64,000 bases of DNA from the NCBI GenBank assembly GCA_028829895.1, contig CM054181.1:45004759-45068758 (forward strand), in the 5' to 3' direction. Below are positions 37,825 through 49,108 of the stretch, in pieces. Source of the stretch: Sinotaia quadrata (taxonomy: Eukaryota > Mollusca > Gastropoda > Architaenioglossa > Viviparidae). How positions within the stretch are numbered: position 1 is the first letter of the stretch; every line of letters starts with the position of its first letter. Under the pieces are notes generated by a model. That model ran no database searches. It had not been told where the DNA came from and was given only the letters and a program-made list of their open reading frames with translations. The translations under genes and the position numbers were made by a program.

Positions 37825-38378
37825 ATATATTTTAGTTGTAATTGGACACTAAACTATGATAACCTCGTAATAATGATCCGTCTCTTGCTTTATAATTTTA
37901 CATGAGTAGAACTAATAGTGTCAAGGTCGGGGCAGACTGTCCTTGTGAAATCGTGCTGTCCACACAACGTGTTGCATTTATTTCAGTGTGAACATTGCTA
38001 AAAGCACTTACTCTTGTTTTATCTGTCAGTTAGGTTTTAATTGCTGTTATTTATATTTTTTTCGGTTTTTTAAAAATTTTGTCTGATTTTGTTTGAGACC
38101 CAGGTTCTTGCTTTGCTTGGGGAAATATATGGCGGTTGACGACAGTTCAAAGTTCCTAGCGTAAATCTCCAGTTGGTGGGCTTTGGACTGTCAGTGCGTC
38201 TGATGAGACATTTGACAAATAGAAAATCAGAGAGGGACAAATGCACAGAAAATTGAATCCACAAACGCACTATGCATTGCCGAGCTATAAATAAAATGTC
38301 ACCATTTCTCAACTTTGTGAACTGTAACATGCTTTTCCAGAACTGAAATTGAAATCCCCATTGGCTCATTCCATCTTC

Positions 38379-38545
38379 GAAATCGGTGAGTGTTTAGAGA
38401 AGACTTAAGATAGTAAACTAGTAAAGCATTCATTTAGCTGATATTATTGTAGGACGTATTAGAAATCGGTGAGTGTTTAGAGAAGACTTAAGAATGTTAA
38501 GATAGTAAAGCATTCATTTAGCTGAGACTGTTGTAGGACGTATTG
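38379..38545 (+). repeat. 83-bp direct duplication
   Basis: AAATCGGTGAGTGTTTAGAG starts both copies (38379 and 38462). Both end near TGTAGGACGTATT. Confidence 0.85.
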
Positions 38546-38751
38546 GAAAAAAATAATAATACATCAAAATAAGTAAAAGTAAATAACAGAGATGGAGATT
38601 ATTTCCAAATTGTCTGTCCGCATTCATTTTACTTTGACGGTGCCGTTAAATATGACACACTAAACACATTTCATTTGCATAATGATTTGTTATAGATTCA
38701 GACATTACAACTAAACCTGTAGATGGATCACACTGCATTGCGTACCATCCT

Positions 38752-38752
38752 T

Positions 38753-38837
<85 letters not shown>
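38752..38837 (+). repeat. Compound (TC)n(AC)n microsatellite
   Basis: About 24 TC units are followed directly by about 18 AC units. Confidence 0.97.
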
Positions 38838-38839
<2 letters not shown>

Positions 38840-39186
38840 TACGCACATGTGCGTGTTTGTATGCAATTTCATTTTGACTACTATTATCCAAGTAACATTA
38901 ATTATTTAACATTAATTAAGTACAATTCGTCACACTAAGGAATATGCGTATCTGTGCGTTCATGCTTTTGTATGTGCGGATGTGCAAATTGTAGAAATCT
39001 CGTGCTGTAATTGTAAGTTAAGTGCATGGCAAATGGAGCTCACCACCCTAAGTGCTAATACTGACAGTCGCCATCCTTTAAGAAAGTCGCATACTTTACC
39101 CATGGTGCAATGTTTGTTCTGTCTGGTTGTCAGTCCGCGTACTGCTGGTTTACATCGCAGCGTAATGCCTGAAGCAGTGAGGTGAA

Positions 39187-39400
39187 GTCTGAGCTCACAG
39201 CCAAGTGACTTCTGGCCTAAATCTGAGCTCACAGTCACATGAATTCTGTCTTAAAGTGTGGGCTCTTATGAACTCACAGCCTCATAACTCTTGTCCTAAG
39301 TCTGAGCTCACACTCACCTGACTTCTAGCCTAAATCTGACCTCACAGTCACATGACTCCAGTCCCGAGTCTGAGCTTATATCCACGTGTCTCCTGTCTTT
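39187..39400 (+). repeat. Degenerate 35-bp repeat
   Basis: About six variants of TCTGAGCTCACAGTCACATG followed by ACTTCTGGCCTAAA are present. Confidence 0.7.
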
Positions 39401-39655
39401 GTGTTTTCCTTCATTTGCTAAATATGTTCACTGTCCTCCTCTAATTTTCTTTCAGGAAACGAGAGAGTTTTGTTTTATATATATCGGTTGGGTAGATAAC
39501 TTCCTCACTGTCTGGGTACTGTCTCCACTACCAACACCAACATTAACCTAAATGCGTTGGGCGTTCATAGCGCGAATAATTCACTAAAAGTTAGAGAATC
39601 TGGGGCTTTTTTCGAGATAGTGTTTCTTTCGATCTTTTTTCTTCTTTGCTCCTTA

Positions 39656-39950
39656 GATGTGTTTAGTGTAAACTGCTATAGTGCTTACTTATCATAATCA
39701 GGGCATTTGGAGTTTAGCATTTGTTTAAATGTATTCAGTGTAAACTGCTATAGTGCTTACTTATCATAATCAGGGCATTTGGAGTTTAGCATTTGTTTAA
39801 ATGTATTCAGTGTAAACTGCTATAGTGCTTACTTATCATAATCAGGGCACCTGGAGTTTTAGCATTTGTTAAAATGTATTCAGTGTAAACTGCTATAATA
39901 CTTACTTATCATAATCAGGACACCTGGAGTTTAGCATTTGTTTAGATGTA
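39656..39950 (+). repeat. Minisatellite, 4 units of 72 bp
   Basis: GTGTAAACTGCTATAGTGCT recurs at spacings of 72, 72 and 73 bp, ending at GGAGTTTAGCATTTG. Confidence 0.95.
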
Positions 39951-40217
39951 TATAAAATATATCTGCAGTTACATTCAAATTTGTAAGAAACTGATATTGT
40001 AAGGCTCATGGTAGAATCTGAAGTTGTCTTTTATGTATGATTCGAGCCTGAAGTTGTGATATAAAAATACGGTTGAAGTTTAAAGTTGTCTTAAGACAAC
40101 TAATTCCAATCTAAAGTTATATAATGAATGATTATGAAGTTAAAACTATGATATATAATTCTAGCACAAAGTGTTCGTTAACTTTTTTGAGTTGAGCATA
40201 GAGGTGCACTAGAAACA

Positions 40218-40616
40218 CCTGTTGTCTCTATTAAAACTAAATTGATACCTGTTGTCTCTTTTAAAACTAAATTGATACCTGTTGTCTCTTTTAAAACTAA
40301 ATTGATACCTGTTGTCTCTTTTAAAACTAAATTGATACCTGTTGTCTCTTTTAAAACTAAATTGATACCTGTTGTCTCTTTTAAAACTAAATTGATACCT
40401 GTTGTCTCTATTAAAACTAAATTGATACCTGTTGTCTCTATTAAAACTAAATTGATACCTGTTGTCTCTATTAAAACTAAATTGATACCTGTTGTCTCTA
40501 TTAAAACTAAATTGATACCTGTTGTCTCTTTTAAAACTAAATTGATACCTGTTGTCTCTTTTAAAACTAAATTGATACCTGTTGTCTCTATTAAAACTAA
40601 ATTGATACCTGTTGTC
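40218..40616 (+). repeat. Minisatellite, about 13.3 units of 30 bp
   Basis: Units AAATTGATACCTGTTGTCTC plus TTTTAAAACT are nearly perfect, differing mainly by T/A at one site. Variants are grouped in blocks rather than scattered. Because 30 is a multiple of three, an open frame encoding a decapeptide repeat results. Confidence 0.98.
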
Positions 40617-41849
40617 AGCTTAAAACATTACAAAACAATCTCTACAAGCAATCTTTGTCACTTACTGTTAATTTTCCTAAGAATGTCACTGACTTTGGAG
40701 AGCACTTGATCTTTAAAAGTTCTTTAAAAGCTCGAGACAGAGCCCACTTCTAGATAGGTGGATCATAAACAAAGGCATAAATTACCTTTGCTGGGAGAGA
40801 CGTATTTCAAACTCACAAAAAAAGAGGTTACGGTGTCTGCGTTTGAACTGGCAGTTCGGCCACCAGTAAGTGGCGGTGGGTCCCTTTATGATATTGTTTC
40901 AAAATGGTACGTTTCCATCAATCTAAGATTTTACACCGGCCTCCAGTAGCCTCTTCCTGTTCTTTGAATACTTATGAAAGTGAACGCTTTGCTAAAGATA
41001 CGAAAGTGGTCCACAGACAAACTGTCAGTGTTCACCAGGTTGAGATTTGATGCTTAGCATGTAATTCGAACTAGAGGAAGTGAGAGAAAAAACATAAAAA
41101 ACCTGTGTACTAGATTCCGAAATATTCGGACAACTATGTGGGATAGAGATGTGGTTGCGCTTCCGGCTTCGCCTTACTTCCTGTTGATTTGAAATCAATG
41201 GAAGTGCCGTTTTTGATCGCGGTTAAAGACTGGGAAATTATCTTCTTCTTCTTTTTTTTAAAATGGCATTATGAGGGTTCGGTTTGAGTGTCTGGGACCT
41301 TATGGCATTTCATTCATGGTTTAACATGAGGAATGTACTTCACTAATTATCAATCAACTGATAGTATTTCATTTCCGTCTGGCAGAGTTCAAATAGGCAA
41401 GTCGACTTTGAACTGGTATGGCAACTTAGGACACCCGAGAGTGGTATTATCAGATTTGAGAGTATGAAAGGAATCATTACTGCAAAGCAAGACGTAGGGG
41501 AGACAACATGAAAGGAATCAGTCCAGCAAATCCAGACGTGGGGAATATACAACATGAAAGAAATCAGTCCAGCAAATCCAGACGTGGGGAACACCAAAGC
41601 AGCGCTGACCTGATCTGGAGTGCTTTCCACCTACAGATAATATCTGTAAACTGTCATAGGAGTATGACAAGAACTTTGATAGGGCTGTGCCACGAACGTC
41701 GACGCACGGAAAATCAGCATTGTGTCATGTACCGAGACGGCTGTCGCAAAGAACTCAAAGGTGAATGAGAACCAAACTCTTTCATCAGTTTCCAGTGATC
41801 AGTTTCCGTTCGAGAAGCGGTTAGTTTTAGTCCAAGAATAATCGTTTCA

Positions 41850-43512
41850 GGCTACCGAATGGTATTTCAGTCTGAGATAATAGTCGGTAACAGTCTATGG
41901 AATGGTCACTATCATCTATGGTATGATCAGTATCAGTTTATGGAATGATCGGTATTAGTTTATGGTATGGTTGTTATCAGCCTATGAATGATCGGTATCA
42001 GTCTATGGTATGGTTGGTGTCAGTCTATTGTATGTTTGGTATCAATCTATACCGCGGTAGTTCCCAACCTTTTTGTGGCCAAGAGCACATATAAATTTTA
42101 AGAAGTTTGGCGGGCGCCATCAATTTTTCAAAGCTTATTTTTGTACTGGACATTAAATAATATGCAAATCACCACATTTAGTAATATGTAATAAATGTAT
42201 CTATACTGTTCAATCGTATTACTCTTTCACCATTACTATGTAGATTTGCCCTTTTTATTTCTCTGGAAGATGGATTAAGTAGCTTTTACAAAATAGATAT
42301 CATAAGCAAGCAGTTTTCATCATATTTATTTTTAAAAGTACCATATTATTGAACTAGCGGTCGAAATATATTTATTATTAGCATTGATGTAAGTTATGGT
42401 TAATTAAAAATATTCTTTCAATTTTTACTTGTAATTGGATTTCAACAAGTATAAACTCAAATATTAAAAAAAAAATAAGCACAGTTTTATTGTTAGGTGT
42501 ATCCGGATTTCTATAAGCATGCAAGTATGAATAACATTCGTTAGCGCTCACCACGACAGAGCAGTAAAAAGGTATTATTAATTCACTAATTATTAATTCA
42601 TTAAGTTTATTGTAATAAATCAGTATAATTTTTGCCACTGCATTTCGTTAGCCATTTTTTAGCATTTGAGCCAGTAAAATGATATTTCCTTTTATAAGCA
42701 ATCATGAAGATGCCCATTGTAAATCAGGATCTGTATATTGACTTATTATGCCCATCTTTAAGTCAAGATCTGTATATTGACTTATTATGCTCATCTTTAA
42801 AAACAGTTCACTGAGATAAATGGAATCGAATTAAATTTTAATGTGTACGTTATAGATTCCCAAAATTATCATCTGTTGCGGTCTGTTTGAGGACAAAATC
42901 ATATAGGAGATCCAAAATCTCGAGTTCCACTTCTCTTCTTACTTGAATGAGACTTACAGTCGATGTAGTCATCATTTTTGTTACTTCTAATTGGCAAGTA
43001 AAAGTGGGGCAAATACAGATTCAATGATGATGAACCGTTGAAATATTTATTCAAAAACCTCTTCAGATCTTTGAATGTAGGTGTAGTGAAGATTTAAAAT
43101 CGCTGCCACATACCATTTTCTTCATCTTGGAAAATGTACAAGACTTTTTTTTAATGTGATCTCCACAAAATTAGTTTTGCTTTGAATAATTTTACAGAAC
43201 CTAAAATTAGTGACCCCCGTGAGATTGATTGGAACAACCTACGTCTGCACTATTTTTTACACCTCGTCGCGGGCGCCATGGTGCCCACGGGCACCGTATT
43301 GGGAATCTCTGATCAATGGTACGGTTGGTATCAGTCTGTGGAGTGATCGGTATCAGTCTATGGTATGGTTGGCGTCAGTCATGGTATAGTTAGTATCAGC
43401 CATCGTATGGTTGGTATCAGTCTATAATGATCGGTATCAGTCAGTGGTTGGCGTCAGTCACTCTGTGGTATGGTTAGTATCATTCTAGGGAATGATGGAT
43501 ATCTGTGGAATT
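41850..43512 (+). repeat. Degenerate 24-26 bp array split by the hAT-like element
   Basis: Variants of GGTATCAGTCTATGGTATGG are present at 41850-42054 and again at 43312-43512. The intervening DNA is the inserted element. Confidence 0.8.
42055..43311. mobile_element. hAT-like non-autonomous element
   Basis: The left end reads CGGTAGTTCCCAACC and the right end, reverse-complemented, CAGAGATTCCCAAT. This resembles the CAGNGNTTCCCAA termini typical of hAT elements. Subterminal GCGGGCGCCAT occurs at both ends. The 1257-bp element splits a 24-26 bp degenerate array that continues on both sides (about 41850 and 43512). A clean 8-bp target duplication is not visible. No transposase frame is seen. 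It contains a 54-bp direct duplication (about 42709-42800). Confidence 0.6.
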
Positions 43513-44139
43513 GACTTCAGTTTTTGGTCGGTTTCTATGACAGTGAAGCTAAGATGACGGCGCATAAATATAGTTTTACCTATATTCATTTTAAGAAAAA
43601 ATACCTTGTAAAAAGTTTTTTTTTTAAACTTTTTTTTTGTATCCGCTTAACAACAAAATGGTAATTAAAATAAAGGATGGTCTTATTTAAAAGACCTTTA
43701 ACAATAACATTTTTCAAGATCGCAGTGAACCTTGTGTAATGTTCATTATATTCTGTACGGAAACGGAACAGCACATCATATATGTTACACTTTTATCTAA
43801 AACACGGGGAGCATTCCTGTTATTAGAGGGGCGTTCCTGTTTTCATTGTTTATATCAGAATGCATTTAATAATAGTAAAGAAGGATATTTTCAACTCTTG
43901 ACACGCGCGCGCACATATAAAGTTTTGTAAATGTTTGATTTCTTATGTATTCTTGATTGCACTGAGTTTTCCTCAGAATGTGTCAGAACGAACGCCAATG
44001 TGGCAGCTTCGTGATTGTATCTATGTTTGTCCACACTGCCTAATTAGCTTATCCGAATTTTGTTCTTTTACTTAGCCTATTTAATTTTTAAAAATTTATT
44101 TACATTTTTATTTGGGAGTGGGGTTGCAAATCGTGGTAG

Positions 44140-44330
44140 TTGATATCGCGACATGCTTATCATGATGGGTGATACCGCGTCGTTAAAATCAAGATGTCTG
44201 ATTCCGCATCAAGCATGTCATGGTGGTTAAAAACATGTCACGCATACCTTGGTGGCTGATATCTTTTCAGGCATATTATGTTGCTTAACATCTTATCATG
44301 CATATCGTGGTGCTTGATAGACTTTCACTA
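44140..44330 (+). repeat. Degenerate repeat of about 36 bp
   Basis: About five variants of CATGCATATCGTGGTGCTTGAT-like blocks recur here. Confidence 0.55.
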
Positions 44331-44778
44331 CATGGGCTGATAGAATCAAGGCGGATGAAATAGAGTCACGCAAGCGACCACTGCAAATATCGAATATTTA
44401 AAGGCAGACTTTCTAAATGAAATAATGCGAAGTATTGTGTACGCTTCATCATCTTGGGATTGCCGCCGAGGCGGCAAATTTGATAAATCTTATTCCACTT
44501 TGTTAATATTTCTTATTCATTTACCAACAGCTGTTTTTAAAAGTTTGTCCACACTTGATTATTATTGATGTACGATAAAGCGATGTTGCTGGACTAATGC
44601 TTTTATTCGTTCAAAACACCCCATTTTATCCAGTAAATGTATACGTTCTCGGGATGGTGGTTTTAAAATATTGCTTGTATTTTAGTTTAAACAATTCCGA
44701 AAAGGAAAACTGGTACAGTTCTGTAGTTCTTTATAATTTATTAATTTATAATTTATTTATTTGTTGCAACAAATCGCA

Positions 44779-44781
<3 letters not shown>

Positions 44782-44817
<36 letters not shown>

Positions 44818-44838
44818 TACACAAACAAACACACACAT

Positions 44839-44871
<33 letters not shown>
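44782..44871 (+). repeat. Compound (TC)n(AC)n microsatellite
   Basis: A TC run, a short imperfect AC-rich linker and a (CA)n run lie just upstream of family B copy 5. Confidence 0.95.
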
Positions 44872-44874
<3 letters not shown>

Positions 44875-44959
44875 ATAAATAAAACTTAAGAAAAATAGCA
44901 CTCAGAAGAAAAGAAAGAAAAATAACTAATGTACGCACACTCATATATTTGAATAAACT

Positions 44960-46848
44960 TCTACATGTGCGGGCTGCAGCCAATGTAAATGTTTGTCTTT
45001 AACGTTGTGGAAGAGATGAAAACGTTTACAGTACCCGCTGTTACGTTTCCAGTATTTCTTTATAGACCCTGCCTAGGATAATTAAGGACTTTAAAGATAA
45101 CAGATTAAATTAATTCCTTCTCTCTATCCTATACAGACTGGTTGCTCAACTTATCATTTGACTAACTTAAAAATGTGTCTTGTAGTGCAGACAGCAGATT
45201 TACAAACTGATAAATTGCGTACGTTAGCTGGGTTGGAGTCGTTAAATTCCTCTAAATTAATATGCATTCGTTACGTCATTCAGCTCAACCGCCCCCATCC
45301 AATCCATGAAATAATCATTAGGTCTGTTATGCATAAAAATTAACTACGAAGAGGTTTAACAATTAAAAATAAGATTTAATAAAGTTTAACAATTTAACAA
45401 TAATCAAATACGAGCGCGAAAGTCTATTTCTTAATTCCGCACGTGCGTGCTTATTACTGTTCTCTGAGAAAGAGTGCCCAATTGTGTCTATTGAATTTTA
45501 GTCATCTGAGTGGTACTCAGCTTTATGTCCTTTATGTCGCCTGGTCTCTTGTTCCAGTCCGACCCGGTCTATCCCACTGTAGTTGCACCAGCGGAAGAAG
45601 CACGTGGCATACAAGGAAAATGTTCTTTAGTTCGCCAGGTGTACTTGAGATTAGACCAGCATACGCCTACACGTTGACGTTGCTTTAATGGTGGTGGATT
45701 CTTCTGGAAGAGTCGAACTCTCTCTACAGAGTTCAAACCGGCTTGTACAGGATTTCAAGGACGAAGACAAAGACAACTTGTCCAAGCTCAAAGATGAAGA
45801 CAAGTAACGAAGTGTCTAGGCTCAAAAAACCGACCTATGGAAACAAAGGTGTCCCATAATCATCTGCTAGCATGTTTCGCTACTTAAGCACGATTAGTCC
45901 AAATGCACGAATTAGAAATTCGACTGACGCGTCGTTCACAATTTAGATTAGAAAATATAATCTTCTCACGCGTGTTACATTTAACAGTGCATGACGTATG
46001 AATTATCAAATATTTACAACGTTAAAATTAGACTTCATACAAAGGGATAATTCAAATCAAGCAAAGCGCTTCACAATTTACAATTAAAATTACACGCAAT
46101 AATTTGAATTACATGAGAAATTCATATCGAGCACAGGCACTCCTGGCTCTAGTGAATTTAAAGTCAATATAAATTAAAGTTACAATGGAAAAGAGTTACA
46201 ATGATTTATATTCCATAACTTATAGGTTTTCAGTCATTTCAACGAACCGTGCTCAAGTTATATAGCAATACATAGTAATATATAACACAAGTACATACAT
46301 AGCTTAAATATACAGAATACAATCAAATAAAAGTGATACCTTATGAGAAGTTGAAGTGTCTATCTCATCTATCACGCCGGTCTGTCCATTCCTATACGAC
46401 TCGCGGGTAGCTAACATGGCTGTCGCGTAGCTACTTGTGTTCCGAGTATCGGGCGGATGCGTTTCACCAATATTTATAAGAAAGCATAGAGCATATCACG
46501 TGATGGATCGCGTGGCATGTAGTTGGTTCTAGAACCTCGACAATGGGCCTAAAGTTACATAACGTCCTGACCTCTTTGCTGGAAGCTTCTCGATATGAAT
46601 ATCGCGAGAGAGCTCCAAACAAAGGAATTTCAAATCTCGATATTTGAAAAATAAACAAGTGGGTCAAACAGTCAAGACATTTTAATCAGACTGTGACACC
46701 CGCATATCTGCCAAGTGAGTGAGACGAGTGGTGTCTGTCTCATGGATAATTATTAATAATATAAATTACGATTCTCATCATTTGTAATTAGTTATGGATG
46801 ATTAATTAATAATACTAATGACCATAACTAGGGTGGCGTTGTGTCACA
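44960..46848 (+). mobile_element. Family B dispersed repeat, copy 5, interrupted by family A copy 2
   Basis: Two pieces, 44960-45038 and 46699-46848, join into one continuous family B segment once the family A insertion and one CCCGC duplication are removed. It ends GGTGGCGTTGTGTCACA. Only about the last 225 bp of family B are present. Confidence 0.65.
45039..46698 (+). mobile_element. Family A LTR-like element, copy 2 (probable solo LTR)
   Basis: This 1660-bp copy has the same start (TGTTACGTTTCCAG) and a TGTGACA end, with a perfect 5-bp target duplication CCCGC (45034-45038 and 46699-46703). It is alignable to copy 1 over most of its length. A TATTTATAAG stretch followed by CACGTG (46497-46502) sits at the same place near the 3' end. 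It interrupts a reverse-oriented family B copy, so it is younger than that copy. Confidence 0.82.
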
Positions 46849-46908
46849 GGGTGCTTATTGCAACTTTTCATGCGCAGTGGAAACGCCCATCAAGCAGAGG
46901 AGTTTGTT

Positions 46909-47044
46909 GAATTTTTCTAAATCTGTCTTTCGTATTGTGGATTTTTGTGATTCATTCCGGTCAAAGCACAACTTTCGAATTTTTCTAAATCTGTCTTTCG
47001 TATAGTGGTTTTTTGTGGTTCATTCCGGTCAAAGCACAACTTTC
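46909..47044 (+). repeat. 68-bp direct duplication
   Basis: GAATTTTTCTAAATCTGTCT begins both copies (46909 and 46977). They are nearly identical. Confidence 0.9.
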
Positions 47045-48379
47045 AAAAACTAGACTAACCTGCTTATTTCTGACCTACATGCTGTGATGTGCATGCTGAT
47101 GTTTCATGCATGTGTTTGTGATAAGATTCTTTTTTTCCTTTCTTTCTCACATAGTAATATTAATCTGTATTTAAAAAAAAAAAACAACTTTCAAGTCATG
47201 TTTAGGAGGATTTCTTCTCCCTTTTTTTTGCGGGATTTTTTTTTGGTGTGTGTGTGTGTGTGGTGGTGGGGGGCTTGGAGTTAAAGGGGTATTACTGATT
47301 TTATACTTCTTCGTCTTCCTAAAAGAATATGTGTTAGAGAACTAAGGTTTCAGTAAACAGGTTACATTTAACAAGGTTGGTTGCAACCTTGAAAGCTCTT
47401 GAAAAATGAGAATATCTTGAAAAGGGCTTGAATTTTATTTTGTCCTTGAAAAGTAGTTCAGTGTGCCTATAAACCCTTGAATTAGTTGAGAAGTCCTTGA
47501 TTTTTATTTGAAATATACCACCCCTTTTTCTTCTCAAGTTTGCATAAACATGTTTGTTTTCAATAAAATGCTGTGAAAAATTTGCAAGTCATGTTACCAG
47601 TATCGCTTGAGTTTTCAATACTTCGGCATTCACTTATCTGTTTCCGGTATGTCCCAGATAGGATACCGAGAAACCAGCTCGTCACACGCCCCCGCAGCAA
47701 TATTTTACAAAACAAATACAATTCAAACTTTACAAAATTGAATGACACAAACTTAAATGATAAAGATTAACGATTAGATTTGTAAAGAAGTGACAGTTAT
47801 TTATAACAGTAAAATAAGAAAGATTTTTCTGTGATATGCGGGATGTAGCTCAGTTACATGGGATCTAGCCCTGCCCTATTTCTAAACTATTCAGTTAATG
47901 CATAGAGTCTGTCAGCACATGGCTTACTTTCCAATCTATGTTTTCACTTCCGATGATTGTTAAACGACCATATTATGCTCTCTCAGTAAATGTTAGCAAG
48001 CCATAAATCAAAACCTCAGTGCTTCTTATCTCAATTGACAATTTCCTTCTCAAGTCATTAGTGGTCTAACTCTGCTGTCATTGAGTACATGAAAGTAGAA
48101 AGTACCTCTTAAAATTCGGAATTTAACTGTCTGACTGTAGTGCTAACCTGGAGCATTTTTAATGTTTAATATCGCCTGTACCTATGAAATAAAGTTAATA
48201 TGGTAAAAAGACTGTATTAAATCAAATCTCAATGTGAAGACTTCTTAGTAGGACTATTTTTAATGTGTCTTATCAGCATATATACTGATTATAAACCACT
48301 ATGACCATGGCAGATGCACGAAGTTATCTACTGCAATATTAAATGTAAAGAATAAACTACACTCTACTAGTGTATGGTG
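47045..48379. other. Unannotated AT-rich DNA
   Basis: No gene or clear repeat is recognised. A GT-rich run lies at about 47245-47270. Part of it may be diverged family B sequence preceding copy 3. Confidence 0.4.
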
Positions 48380-49108
48380 GCCAATGTATACTTACCTCAT
48401 CGAGCAATTTCTGTTACAATTACTGGAAATTGTTGTTCTGCTTGAGTGAGCTGGTACAGTGAAAGAGTGCACAGGGTAACCTCAAGAGAATAGCAGCAAA
48501 ATAGTGTTTTACAGTGTGAGGAGGGAATCACGTGGAAATGACAAGTAATAATGAACTAATAACTTTTGACTTTGTTACAAAAGTGCACAAAAGACTATTG
48601 AGGCAGCGCCTAAATCAGGTTATGTACAAACTATTATCGCTTATCTCTAATAATTCCATTTCTTTTCTTTGATAAGAACTATCCTGTGATTTGTATTGAC
48701 ACTAATCTATTGAATTGTGTGTTAGGATATAAGACTGTATAGATATTAAAATCATTCGAACGTGGTTTCTAAATTTATTGTTAAATTTATTGACCTTACA
48801 CATTTTGATAAACTTATGTTGGAGAAGAAAGTGGTGAATGGGGGCTCGCTAAATATTGATTAACGATGGATTTGTCTTTTTTTTTATATATTAAGAAGTT
48901 TTCCACTTAAAATATTGTGTGACGGTAAATGTTTGTCATTAATGTTGTGGAAGAGAGAAAACGTTTACAGCACCCACAGGCGGAGAGAGACGAGTGGTGA
49001 ATGCTAGAGAATTATTAATAACATAAATTAAGATTCTTATCACCTGTAATTAGTTATGGATAATTAATTAATAATCATGACCATTTATTAGGTGGCGTTG
49101 GCGTTACA
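48380..49108 (+). mobile_element. Family B dispersed repeat, copy 3 (partial, opposite orientation)
   Basis: Reverse-complementing this region reproduces the order of landmarks in copy 2 from about 50885 to 51660, including the segment rich in AATAAATTTAACAA and the GAGCCCCCAT landmark. It ends GGCGTTGGCGTTACA. The other end is diverged or truncated near 48380. Confidence 0.55.

Noticed and set aside
40242..40709. 155-codon plus-strand frame with decapeptide repeats
   Set aside because: The 30-bp array creates it, it lacks an ATG start, and conservation is at DNA level.
47841..47875. GGGATGTAGCTCAGTT resembles a tRNA A-box
   Set aside because: No B-box or cloverleaf can be formed downstream.
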